A program made the position numbers and the translations under genes. A stretch of DNA of 64,000 nt, from NCBI GenBank assembly GCA_002345675.1, contig DDWL01000042.1:1-64000 (forward strand), written 5' to 3'. Shown here piece after piece: positions 55,708 through 64,000 of this stretch. Source of the stretch: Bacteroidales bacterium UBA2287. GTDB lineage: Bacteria > Bacteroidota > Bacteroidia > Bacteroidales > Tenuifilaceae. How positions within the stretch are numbered: the first letter of the stretch is position 1; every line of letters starts with the position of its first letter. Under the pieces are notes generated by a model. It was given only the letters and a program-made list of their open reading frames with translations, made no database searches and was not told where the DNA came from.

Positions 55708-56472
55708 ATGAAAGTCGTAATTATAGAAGACGAAGCGTTTGCCGCTTTGCGATTGAAACAGATGATTCAGGATTATAACCCTGAAATTAAAATTGTTGCC
55801 GAACTCGAATCGGTTGCCGAGTCGGTTAAGTGGTTCAAGGCAAACCCCGAACCCGATCTCATATTTCTCGATATTCACCTTGAGGATGATCTAAGCTTCG
55901 CCATATTCGAACAGGTGAACATCTCAAGCCCAGTAATATTTACAACCGCATTCGACGAGTACGCCATTAAAGCGTTTAAACTGAAAAGTATTGACTACCT
56001 ATTAAAGCCCATTGTTCACGAAGAACTTGCTGCTGCACTAAAAAAGTATGAGCAGTTTAGCGGACTTCATCAAAAAAGTGTTGATTTACAATCGCTTTAC
56101 AACTTACTAACTAACACCGACAAAAAGTACAGAGAGCGTTTTTCAATATCGATTGGCACAAAAATCAAAATGGTTGAGGTAGCCGAAATAGCTTACTTTT
56201 TTGTAATGGATAAAGGCGTTTACCTTCGTACAACCCAGGGCAGCACCTACAATATCGATTTCACCTTGGACAAACTGGAGGAAATGCTTAATCCGGCTTC
56301 ATTCTTCCGAATTAATCGCAAATATCTAATCAACATTACATCCATTGCCAATATGGTAGCTTACTCACGCGGCAGGGTTAAACTCGAGCTAAAACCCAAA
56401 GCCGACGATGAGTTTGAAACCATTGTGAGTATCGACCGTTCGGGCGAGTTTAAGAAGTGGTTGAATAACTAG
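55708..56472 (+). CDS. LytTR-family response regulator
   Basis: 254 aa from the ATG giving MKVVIIEDEAFAALRLKQMI; a longer frame reading (from 55648) overlaps the kinase end. Receiver domain with phosphoacceptor Asp55 in DLIFLDIHLEDD, conserved Lys near LKSIDYLLKPI. The C-terminal LytTR DNA-binding domain (about 145-250) contains RTTQGSTYNIDFTLDKLEEM and FFRINRKYLINI. The aminotransferase gene begins only 9 bases later, so the pair is probably part of the same transcript and may control it. Confidence 0.93.
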   Translation: MKVVIIEDEAFAALRLKQMIQDYNPEIKIVAELESVAESVKWFKANPEPDLIFLDIHLEDDLSFAIFEQVNISSPVIFTTAFDEYAIKAFKLKSIDYLLKPIVHEELAAALKKYEQFSGLHQKSVDLQSLYNLLTNTDKKYRERFSISIGTKIKMVEVAEIAYFFVMDKGVYLRTTQGSTYNIDFTLDKLEEMLNPASFFRINRKYLINITSIANMVAYSRGRVKLELKPKADDEFETIVSIDRSGEFKKWLNN

Positions 56473-56481
56473 TCAAAATGT

Positions 56482-57645
56482 ATGAAGCACATCATCTGGT
56501 CAACAGGTCACCAAATAAAATTTGATACCATTGTTAACTCCGATAACTGCTACCTTTTCGACTCCAAAGGCAATAAACTAATTGACTTAGAATCGGGCGT
56601 TTGGTGTACCAGCGTAGGACATAACAACAAGAGGGTAAATGATGTAATCACCTCTCAAATAAACAAAATTACCCACACTGGCTTTTGCTACTGCCATCCT
56701 CAAATTGAAGTAACTGCACAAAAAGTACTTGAAATTACAGGAATAAACAATGGTAAATGTGAGTTCCTATGCTCGGGCAGCGAAGTGGTGGAGTACGGTA
56801 TCCGCATTGCCAGGGCAATTAGCACTAAGCCTTTGGTCCTAACTTTCTCCGACTCATACTTTGGTGCCTACGGCGATGCTGTTACCAAAAATACTAACCA
56901 ATGGCATACTTTCAATTGGCTGGAGTGTGGTTGCGAAAACTCTGTGAATGGTTGCTCTGGCGAATGCAATAGTTTTAAAAACATCCCATTCGATAAGATT
57001 GGTATCTTTCTTTTTGAACCTGGCAGTTCATCGGGCTTAGTTCGTTTTCCTTCAATTGAGCTAATTTCAAAAATTGTTGAAAAAATTAAGGAAAACGGAG
57101 GGGTAATTATGTGCAACGAGGTTACCACTGGAATTGGGAGAACTGGTAAATGGTTTGGGTATCAACATTACGGTTTTACCCCCGATATTGTTGCAATTGG
57201 GAAAGGGGTTGGTAATGGCTATCCCGTAAGCATTACTGCTGTTTCAAATTCAGTTATTGAGCAGTTGCAAAAAACAAACTTCAAATACTCCCAATCACAC
57301 CAAAACGATCCGCTTGGGGCTTTTGTTGCCAGCGAGGTGATTGACATTATTGAGCAGGAGCAACTTTTAGAAAAGAGTAAGGAATTAGGGCAATATCTTA
57401 TCCAAGGATTAAGCAATTTAATCAGCGAGAAATCTATTGTAAAGGAGGTTAGAGGGAGAGGGCTAATGCTTGCCATTGAATTCAAACGGAATGCGCAAAA
57501 GGTTTACGAGGAACTTCTTAATCGAGGCTATATTGTAGCCAAACGACCCAATGCCGAGGTGTTACGATTAGACCCCGCCTTAACCATCGACAAATCAGAA
57601 ATCGACCTTTTCTTGAAAACATTTGCAGAGGTAATTACAGCGTAG
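56482..57645 (+). CDS. Class III PLP-dependent aminotransferase with cysteine-rich insert
   Basis: 387 aa, 4-aminobutyrate/ornithine-type fold. The catalytic lysine is Lys241 in VAIGKGVGNGYPVS. CSGSEVVEYGIRIAR is the phosphate-binding region. Two features are odd. Residues 149-162 hold cysteines at 149, 151, 158 and 162 (LECGCENSVNGCSGEC), a possible metal or iron-sulfur site. In the usual DEVQTGFGRTG motif the Asp that contacts PLP N1 is Asn212 here (CNEVTTGIGRTG). The substrate cannot be told. It follows the LytTR regulator by 9 bases and precedes an E2-type acyltransferase by 36 bases. Confidence 0.82.
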   Translation: MKHIIWSTGHQIKFDTIVNSDNCYLFDSKGNKLIDLESGVWCTSVGHNNKRVNDVITSQINKITHTGFCYCHPQIEVTAQKVLEITGINNGKCEFLCSGSEVVEYGIRIARAISTKPLVLTFSDSYFGAYGDAVTKNTNQWHTFNWLECGCENSVNGCSGECNSFKNIPFDKIGIFLFEPGSSSGLVRFPSIELISKIVEKIKENGGVIMCNEVTTGIGRTGKWFGYQHYGFTPDIVAIGKGVGNGYPVSITAVSNSVIEQLQKTNFKYSQSHQNDPLGAFVASEVIDIIEQEQLLEKSKELGQYLIQGLSNLISEKSIVKEVRGRGLMLAIEFKRNAQKVYEELLNRGYIVAKRPNAEVLRLDPALTIDKSEIDLFLKTFAEVITA

Positions 57646-57681
57646 AATTACAACAATACAATCCTCATAAAACCTGCACGT

Positions 57682-58470
57682 ATGTCAAATTACAAAATAA
57701 ACAGATTTCCCAAATCAAGGATAGCCAGCATCGATATTTGCGAAATAGGCAAGCAGAAGCATCACGTTACGGGATTAGTTGAGTTTGATGTGACAGAGAG
57801 TAGAAAGAAAATTAGAGATTACAATAAAGCGCATGTTAATAAAATATCATTTAATGCTTGGCTCTTAAGCGTAATTGGTTTTACAATTAAAAAGCACGAA
57901 GCAACCAGTTCGTATTTGATGGGTAAGCATAAACAGATTATTTTTAACGACATAAATATATCCTTAATCGTAGAAAAAGAGATTAATGGTGTTAAAGTGC
58001 CTATCCCATTGGTAATTGAAAAAGCAAATGAAGCAAGTATTGAATCTATAGCAAAGCAGATTAGTGATGCTAAAAACATCAACTTAAAAGGTGATGATAT
58101 TGTAATTCAAAGGAAAACCAGAAAACTTGAAAAAATTTACTATTCTCTTCCTAAATTCTTAAGAAAATATTTTTGGCGATTTTTATTGAAGCACCCAAAA
58201 CTTGCATATAAGAAAATGGGGAATGTGGCATTTACCTCTATTGGTATGATGGGAAAAGTTGATGGGTGGTTTATTCCAATTTCTGTACATCCTATTTGTT
58301 TCGGTATTAGCTCCATAGTTAAGAAACCCTCTGTAGTAAATGATAAAATTGAGATTAGTGAAATGCTTAAAATGTCTATTCTTATTGATCACGACGTGAT
58401 TGATGGTGCTAATATGGCTCGATTTATAAGCGATTTATCGAGAAATATTGAAAGTGGATTACATCTCTGA
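57682..58470 (+). CDS. Stand-alone E2-type (2-oxoacid dehydrogenase) acyltransferase
   Basis: 262 aa consisting only of the chloramphenicol acetyltransferase-like catalytic domain of E2 components. It contains SFNAWLLSVIGFTIKKHEAT, VKVPIPLVIEKANE, VAFTSIGMMGKVDG and the catalytic HxxxDG at HDVIDG (His237, Asp241). There is no lipoyl or peripheral-subunit-binding domain and no E1 or E3 gene nearby, so it is not an ordinary dehydrogenase complex. It more likely transfers an acyl group from CoA to a small molecule, perhaps the aminotransferase product. Confidence 0.82.
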   Translation: MSNYKINRFPKSRIASIDICEIGKQKHHVTGLVEFDVTESRKKIRDYNKAHVNKISFNAWLLSVIGFTIKKHEATSSYLMGKHKQIIFNDINISLIVEKEINGVKVPIPLVIEKANEASIESIAKQISDAKNINLKGDDIVIQRKTRKLEKIYYSLPKFLRKYFWRFLLKHPKLAYKKMGNVAFTSIGMMGKVDGWFIPISVHPICFGISSIVKKPSVVNDKIEISEMLKMSILIDHDVIDGANMARFISDLSRNIESGLHL

Positions 58471-58593
58471 AAACATAATTACACCGCAAAAAAATTCTAA
58501 GAGAAGAACAATTCTGCTACTTATTACCTCCATCGAGTAGTTTCAACCAATACTTTAACAAATTAAAATCAAACTTAACCAGTAGTCTTAAAA

Positions 58594-59778
58594 ATGAAAA
58601 AACAAATTTTACTTTCAGCCATAATTATAGCATTCACCTCCTATAGCTCTTTAAGCCAAGTTATAAATTGGAAATTCCAAACACAAGGTCGAGTATATGC
58701 TACACCGGCTGTATCGGGCGATATAGTCCTCATAGGCAGTGGCGATTCAACTTTCTATGCTGTTGGTAAGAAAACGGGCAAACAAATTTGGAACTATAAA
58801 GTTGATGGAGCAATCCATTCAAGCCCCTGTGTTGTTGACAACTTTGTTTTTTTCGGAACTACAGGTGGGTCTCTTTACGCACTGAACATTGAGACGGGCA
58901 ATCTATCGTGGAAATTCGATTCGGGGGGAGAGAAAATGCTCGACGTTTGGGATTACTATCTTTCATCGCCCTATGCTTACAATGGTTTTGTTTACTGGGG
59001 AAGTGGCGATGGCTTTCTTTACGCCATTGATTGCAAAACAGGTAATCTCGTTTGGAAATTTAAAGCAAATGGAATAATTCACGCAACTCCTCTTGCTTAT
59101 GACGATAAGGTTTATTTTGGCGATTTTGGTGGTTATTTCTACTCCCTAAACGCAATTAACGGCGATATAAATTGGCAATTCCGAACCATTGGCGACACAT
59201 ATTTCCCCAATGGTGAAATTCAAAAAGGGGCTACACTGGATAATGGAATTATTTACTTTGGCAGCAGAGACTACAACATTTATGCGCTAAGTGCAAAAAC
59301 TGGACGAGGACATTGGAATATGAAGGAAGTTGGCAGCTGGGTTATTGCAGAACCTCTTGTATACAAAGAATATATTTATGTTGGAACATCCGACACCCAT
59401 CGCTTTTACTGTTTAAGCAAAGTTAATGGCAAAATAATTTGGCAAATTCCCTTACCAATGCGAGTTTACGGCTCTGCCATTGAGCAAAATGGGATAATTT
59501 ACTTTGGTTGTTTCGACGGCATTCTACGTGGTGTCGATTACAAAACGGGTGAAATAAGGTGGCAGTTTCAAACAGAAGCCTGCAAAGTAAACTACTCCAA
59601 AATTTTCAATGCCGATGGCAAGTTTAAGGAGGGGTTCGAGTTATACGGAAAGGATTACCTCGAATCGGAAAGACTAATTCACACTCTTGGTTCAATACTG
59701 TCAACACCAGTAATTAGTGATGATGTTATGTATTTTGGCAGTTCTGATGGCTGTTTGTATTCAGTAAGAATCGAATAA
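58594..59778 (+). CDS. Exported PQQ-like beta-propeller protein
   Basis: 394 aa with a signal peptide (MKKQILLSAIIIAFTSYSSL, ending SQ). About seven to eight blades repeat the pattern G-x-YALN-x-x-TGNLxWKF, each with a VYFG strand (for example VFFGTTGGSLYALNIETGNL and VYWGSGDGFLYAIDCKTGNL). This matches PQQ-binding-like propellers such as BamB or PQQ-dependent enzymes. No catalytic calcium or cysteine ring was recognised, so PQQ binding is doubtful. It follows the acyltransferase by 123 bases and may belong to the same system in the envelope. Confidence 0.8.
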   Translation: MKKQILLSAIIIAFTSYSSLSQVINWKFQTQGRVYATPAVSGDIVLIGSGDSTFYAVGKKTGKQIWNYKVDGAIHSSPCVVDNFVFFGTTGGSLYALNIETGNLSWKFDSGGEKMLDVWDYYLSSPYAYNGFVYWGSGDGFLYAIDCKTGNLVWKFKANGIIHATPLAYDDKVYFGDFGGYFYSLNAINGDINWQFRTIGDTYFPNGEIQKGATLDNGIIYFGSRDYNIYALSAKTGRGHWNMKEVGSWVIAEPLVYKEYIYVGTSDTHRFYCLSKVNGKIIWQIPLPMRVYGSAIEQNGIIYFGCFDGILRGVDYKTGEIRWQFQTEACKVNYSKIFNADGKFKEGFELYGKDYLESERLIHTLGSILSTPVISDDVMYFGSSDGCLYSVRIE

Positions 59779-59796
59779 ACTCTAATTGTAAAACCT

Positions 59797-62700
59797 TTAA
59801 TCAACCACCGGCAATTCAACAAAAAAGCTTGTACCCTCGTTGGGTTTGGTTTCGAACCATATTTTGCCACCCATATTTTCAATAATCTCCTTCGACATGG
59901 CGAGGCCTAAACCCATCCCGCCAGACTTTGTTGTAAAATTTGGACTAAAAAGTTTCTCCTGAACATGCTCGGGCATACCAATTCCATTGTCGGTTACTTT
60001 TACAATAGCCTTGCTTTTAAAAAGGTTTAGCGCAATTGCAATTACGCCCTGTTCGCCACGAGGTATTGCCTGAATTGAATTTTTTAAAAGATTTACAAAA
60101 ACCCGTTGAAGCTGCTCCTTGTCGGCATTTACAGTTAAGCTATTTTCGGTTTCGCTACTTAGGCTTATTTTTATATTTGGATAGCTCGAAAAAAGGTTAA
60201 CCGATTCCTCTAACACATTTAGTATACTTAAATGTACGGGGTTCGAAGTTGGCATTTTAGCAAAGTTCGAAAACTCAGTAGCTATATTGCTTAGGGTATT
60301 TATTTGATGAATGAACGAACCCGAAAACTTATCGAAAAGCTGCTCCCAGTCAGGCTGATTCTCCTTTTTAGCCTTAATAAGGTGCTGAATTGTAAGTTTC
60401 ATTGGGGTTAACGGATTTTTTATTTCGTGCGCAATTTGCTTTGCCATTTCGCGCCAAGCGCTTTGGCGTTGGCTGTGCGCCAGTTTCTCGGCACTCTCGG
60501 CAAGTTCGGAAACCATTCGGTTGTACTCCTTAACCAACAACCCTACCTCGTCGTTTTCGTGGTACTGAATTGGCTCGTTATGCCTCCCAATTTCAATATT
60601 TCGAATTTTACTTCGAATTAGTTCGAGGGGGCGAGTAATTTGATTACTTATAATAAGAGCCACAAATAGGGTGAAAAGTATTAGCAGCGCATAAATATTA
60701 ATAAGAGCAACTAACACATCGAAAACTTCGCGAGCAAATTCGCCCTGACGGGTAAAATAGGGTAAATTAAGGTAAGCCACAGCCTTTCGGCCGTTGGCAA
60801 CAAGTGGCACATAGGCCGAAATATACTCCATTTTACCAATACTTTCGGTTTGCACTAATCGCGACTGGTTGTTGTTATACAATTCGTGCCAAGCACGAGG
60901 GTTTATACGCGAGCCCAAAAGGCTTCGCTCAATAATTTCGGGGCGCGACGAGGCCAAAAGCACCCCCGATGTGTCGTAAAGGTTTATGTCGGTATAAAAA
61001 ACGTTCGAAAGGTAAACCAGGTAGTAGGTTAAGTAATCCTTATACTCTGGGTGCAACCAGTTTTCGGCAACCAAATTCTTTTCAACATCAACCATAACCG
61101 AGAGCAGCTTCTCCGAAAGGTTGTCGTTATTCTTCTTTTCGAAACTTTTAACATTATACAGAATGGTTACAATTCCAACCACAATGAGCGAAAGCAAAAG
61201 AACCTGTACCATGGCTCTTCGAATTCTATTTCGAAAATTAGCCGATGGTGACGCTTTATTTATTGGAACACTCGCCAAACGGAACCAAAGTAGTAAACTG
61301 ATGTAAAAGAAAAGGAACACCCACGCAAACGACGCTGTAATATTAAACAGGCCAACCTTGGGACGGGTAACAACTATATCAATATCGCCTTCGCTGCGGT
61401 ATACTAAATGGCTGTATTTAAGCTCATCAATTGTTGAGTATCGGCTAATCGAATCAACTTGAAAGCTATTGCGAAGCGGATAGTTAAACGAACCCGTGCG
61501 AGCAATAAGGTGCCCTTGGCTATACTTTGCGGTTGAGTAATCGCCAACCGACTCCCTACTGCTAACTTTGCTTTCGAGTAAAAGTTCTGGATAGCCCAAC
61601 AACTCGCGGCTCAGTTTAGTGTCGAGTTCGAGATATAGCGTCATTTCCTGTCCGTCGTCCAGCACATATTCCATAATACCCAGATAGCTTATTCGGCCGT
61701 TCTGGTTGCTTAGGTGGTAAAAATTCGAACCAGGAATTCGGAATCCAAACTCGTTCAGCATTTCTTCAAAAAAACTGTAGCAGTTTACCGAATTTTCGGT
61801 TTTGTCAATCACAAGCGCCGACGTTGGAAGGCAAACAGTAACCTGAAAATCGTACTTTTTAAAGTAGCTATTTAGGTAATTGTCGGCCAAATGAGCATAC
61901 ACGTTGGGAAGCGAAGTTGAAATACTATCGAGTAGGTGGTAAATTTTCTTGTCATTCTGCAAATTCTTAACAAGCGACGGAAACATAACCTCGGCAACAG
62001 GATCGCGCTCGTTACCCAAATTAACTGCCATAACTTTACGAACGCTCGAATCCTTTTGTTCCGAAAAACTCGAAACGAGTAGCACCGAGTAAACCGAGAA
62101 AATTGCTGCCAAAACAGTAAAAGCCTTCATTGTTATTCGCCGCTTTCCACGAGTTACAATGCCAATGCCCCCAATTACAGCTATCGTAATGGCAGCACCA
62201 AATACCGATGGCACGCTATCGATAAAGTACGAAGCTATAAGAATTGAAACATATGCAAATGAGTAGCTTATGGTAACAATTAGAGGTTTAACTCGCCAAA
62301 GTGTTCGCAAAGCTTCGTACGATACTATTACAGCAGCGGCAAACCAAAGCGAAATTGAAAGATATTCGATTACACTATAAAGCGACAAGTTGAAAATACG
62401 ATGAGTTTCGAGGTTTACCGTTGAGTTTAGAACTAACGACGAAAAAAGTTTGTCGGAATAAAAAAATAGTAAAACCGAAAAACCACCAAGCAGAAACGAC
62501 AAAGCAATATTTGCAACTGCAGATTTATAAGTAAAAAAACGAGGCATTTCGCCAAAAATGTAACATGCCAAAACGAAAACTAACGCCGAGTTAATGAAAA
62601 AGTCGAAAAGCGAGGGGAAAAGCCATGAGTGAGCAAAAACCTCGGGTCCAAAAACTGGCCAAGCTGGCGAAGGTATTACTTGCCAGTAAAGCGATGCGAT

Positions 62701-63495
62701 GCGAGTTAATGTAACAATAGCTATTAAAAGCAGAATTGAAAAAATACCGTTTCGTTTAAAAAACGGAAGCCAAAAAAGCACAAAAAGCGCCACAAGAGCC
62801 GAAATGTAACTTATCCATGCCAAAACTCCTTGTGTGTGGGTGCATTCCTTGTCGAAATTTTTCGGAATGTGCGAAAGGTAAAGCAAAGGGCTACCACCAA
62901 AAACCGTAAGGGGGAATGCGCCCTGTTCGTAAGTTGGCGAAATGCTATAACCCTCAAGAAAGTTTAGCGATGGATGGTAGCTATTTTCTAAAAACTTATT
63001 TTGAATTGGGTAACTATACTTAAGCTTAACAAGAGCCAAAATCTCTTTTTCGCCTTCAACCACCCAAAGGGCAATGCTCCATGCCTTTTGCACAAAAACG
63101 AGTTTTGCTCGTTTGTCGCGCTCAACCAACGAAACATCGGTGCTTTCAGTCCAAAATTTCAGATCTTTTCTATCAAAAATAAAGAAACACAAACCATCAT
63201 CGTTAATTTCGGGATAACGATTGGCGGCAAGCGAAGTAAAAATGCCCGCAGCGCTATCCTGTTGGTAGTCGGTTAGCATGCGTTTTGCAACTGCAATTGC
63301 CTTATTGCTCCTAAGGAGCAAAACATTTTCGGCGCTTTGTAGGTCGGGAGGTGAGGCTAACCTACTACTCACCATTTTGGGCACCTGAAACAGCAGCACA
63401 AAGCAGAAAACCGAAATGGTAAAAAGGAAAAGAAGAGCTGAAATTTTAAAATTTTTCACGTTAGCTGTTTTCAAAAAACCACGATTCACTAACAA
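59797..63495 (-). CDS. Very large NtrY-like membrane sensor histidine kinase
   Basis: About 1230 aa. The N-terminal half carries many membrane segments (about 10 in the first 470 residues and more near 700-760) and a large extracytoplasmic region. A HAMP linker (NQITRPLELIRSKIRNIEI) precedes the kinase core: H-box AHEIKNPLTPMKLTIQHL (phosphorylated His1023), N box NLLKNSIQA, and G boxes DNGIGMPE and GGMGLGLAM. No ATG starts the frame: the first candidates are TTG at 63495 and GTG at 63459, the latter giving VKNFKISALLFLFTISVFCF. A stop codon lies four codons above the TTG. It follows rlmH by 26 bases, so transcription is probably shared. The input signal and regulator are unknown. Confidence 0.88.
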   Translation of the reverse strand: MLVNRGFLKTANVKNFKISALLFLFTISVFCFVLLFQVPKMVSSRLASPPDLQSAENVLLLRSNKAIAVAKRMLTDYQQDSAAGIFTSLAANRYPEINDDGLCFFIFDRKDLKFWTESTDVSLVERDKRAKLVFVQKAWSIALWVVEGEKEILALVKLKYSYPIQNKFLENSYHPSLNFLEGYSISPTYEQGAFPLTVFGGSPLLYLSHIPKNFDKECTHTQGVLAWISYISALVALFVLFWLPFFKRNGIFSILLLIAIVTLTRIASLYWQVIPSPAWPVFGPEVFAHSWLFPSLFDFFINSALVFVLACYIFGEMPRFFTYKSAVANIALSFLLGGFSVLLFFYSDKLFSSLVLNSTVNLETHRIFNLSLYSVIEYLSISLWFAAAVIVSYEALRTLWRVKPLIVTISYSFAYVSILIASYFIDSVPSVFGAAITIAVIGGIGIVTRGKRRITMKAFTVLAAIFSVYSVLLVSSFSEQKDSSVRKVMAVNLGNERDPVAEVMFPSLVKNLQNDKKIYHLLDSISTSLPNVYAHLADNYLNSYFKKYDFQVTVCLPTSALVIDKTENSVNCYSFFEEMLNEFGFRIPGSNFYHLSNQNGRISYLGIMEYVLDDGQEMTLYLELDTKLSRELLGYPELLLESKVSSRESVGDYSTAKYSQGHLIARTGSFNYPLRNSFQVDSISRYSTIDELKYSHLVYRSEGDIDIVVTRPKVGLFNITASFAWVFLFFYISLLLWFRLASVPINKASPSANFRNRIRRAMVQVLLLSLIVVGIVTILYNVKSFEKKNNDNLSEKLLSVMVDVEKNLVAENWLHPEYKDYLTYYLVYLSNVFYTDINLYDTSGVLLASSRPEIIERSLLGSRINPRAWHELYNNNQSRLVQTESIGKMEYISAYVPLVANGRKAVAYLNLPYFTRQGEFAREVFDVLVALINIYALLILFTLFVALIISNQITRPLELIRSKIRNIEIGRHNEPIQYHENDEVGLLVKEYNRMVSELAESAEKLAHSQRQSAWREMAKQIAHEIKNPLTPMKLTIQHLIKAKKENQPDWEQLFDKFSGSFIHQINTLSNIATEFSNFAKMPTSNPVHLSILNVLEESVNLFSSYPNIKISLSSETENSLTVNADKEQLQRVFVNLLKNSIQAIPRGEQGVIAIALNLFKSKAIVKVTDNGIGMPEHVQEKLFSPNFTTKSGGMGLGLAMSKEIIENMGGKIWFETKPNEGTSFFVELPVVD

Positions 63496-63521
63496 AAAAC
63501 GAGCCTAAAACCAATGCAATG

Positions 63522-63992
63522 CTAAGCATGATGGTACGGCTCACCCTTAATTATTGTAAAAGCACGGTAAACCTGCTCGAGCAGTATAACCCTAACCATT
63601 TGGTGCGAAAAGGTTAGCTTCGAAAGCGACAGGCTATGCATTGCCCTTTGCTTAACAGCACTGGAGAAGCCATAGGGGCCACCAATAACTAGGGTTAACT
63701 CCTTAATTCCCGAGTTCATTTTCTTTTCGAACCAGCTGGCCAGTTCAACCGAAGTTGGCGAAAATCCTCGCTCGTCGAGAAGAACAACTTCGGTTTGAGG
63801 CGAAAGGCTTTTTAAAATCAATTCACCTTCCTTTTCCATTTGAACCTTTTGGCTTAGGCTTTTTGTATTCTTAATATCGGGAATTACCTTAACAGCAAAC
63901 ACAATGTAGTGCTTAAGCCTATCAACGTAGTCGTTCACAATTTGAGTAAAAACCCCGTCGGTTTTTCCGACAACGAGAAGCGTAATTTTCAT
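63522..63992 (-). CDS. rlmH: 23S rRNA pseudouridine-1915 N3-methyltransferase
   Basis: 156 aa, normal length. Methylates the pseudouridine at 1915 in helix 69 of 23S rRNA. The family signature is plain: MKITLLVVGKT, LTLVIGGPYGFSSAVKQRA with the SAM-binding SPOUT knot, and the ending YRAFTIIKGEPYHHA. Confidence 0.96.
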   Translation of the reverse strand: MKITLLVVGKTDGVFTQIVNDYVDRLKHYIVFAVKVIPDIKNTKSLSQKVQMEKEGELILKSLSPQTEVVLLDERGFSPTSVELASWFEKKMNSGIKELTLVIGGPYGFSSAVKQRAMHSLSLSKLTFSHQMVRVILLEQVYRAFTIIKGEPYHHA

Positions 63993-64000
63993 TTCAACCT

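Noticed and set aside
56482..58470. A 2-oxoacid dehydrogenase complex operon
   Set aside because: The acyltransferase lacks lipoyl and subunit-binding domains and no E1 or E3 gene is adjacent.
58594..59778. Functional PQQ-dependent dehydrogenase
   Set aside because: Only the propeller repeat pattern is visible; the catalytic and cysteine residues of such enzymes were not recognised.

Overview
The window is chromosomal DNA from a member of the Bacteroidota, most likely of the Bacteroidales or a neighbouring order. Supporting signs are two giant surface proteins with type IX secretion system (T9SS) C-terminal sorting domains, a PorP/SprF-family protein, a carboxypeptidase-regulatory-like/TonB-type outer membrane receptor, a DUF5686 protein, LytS/LytTR signalling, and several TAnnTTTG (-7) promoter elements typical of the phylum. 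Genes are mostly separated by short AT-rich gaps. I see no rRNA, tRNA, CRISPR array, prophage or intact insertion sequence.

Layout. 1-14.1 kb: cell-surface locus with a PorP/SprF-like protein next to a 2419-aa PKD-repeat adhesin-like protein with a type B sorting domain, and divergently an 1823-aa protein with a type A sorting domain. 14.1-18.1 kb: glutamine synthetase, then a small accessory island with an Rpn-family nuclease pseudogene broken by a frameshift and by a 197-bp MITE, a large hairpin, and a Bro-N antirepressor-like gene. 18.3-22.5 kb: DUF5686 protein, a parDE toxin-antitoxin pair with a palindromic operator candidate, and a secreted hypothetical protein. 22.9-33.3 kb: housekeeping block (valS-era-der, a TolC-family protein, a chemoreceptor, a beta-barrel protein, fabD). 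33.8-37.6 kb: three exported proteins including a secreted caspase-fold peptidase. 37.7-40.4 kb: a POT/MFS transporter and a MOT1-type molybdate/sulfate transporter separated by a second MITE copy.

40.5-46.3 kb is accessory: beta-barrel protein, lipoprotein hydrolase, a J-domain-like/LRR protein, a small lipoprotein, a CPBP protease, a broken HEXXH metalloprotease-like gene, a small membrane protein and a GNAT acetyltransferase. 46.5-50.9 kb is an apparent operon of an outer membrane receptor, an EFR1-type flavodoxin-ferredoxin, a DUF2141 protein and an exported glycine-rich protein. 51.2-53.3 kb holds a second hydrolase and a second CPBP protease. 53.6-59.8 kb is the best candidate for an undescribed system: a LytS-type PAS sensor kinase, its LytTR regulator, a class III aminotransferase with a cysteine cluster and an Asp-to-Asn change at the PLP N1 position, a stand-alone E2-type acyltransferase and an exported PQQ-like beta-propeller, all in one direction. 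59.8-64 kb, on the opposite strand: a very large NtrY-like sensor kinase downstream of rlmH.

Repeats are a theme. They include a MITE family with GAAACTG ends and a TAA target (two copies), GTCCC-type palindromic elements (two places), a convergent terminator with inserted repeat sequence, and several direct-repeat clusters. Functions given come from reading protein motifs by eye; no database search was run.
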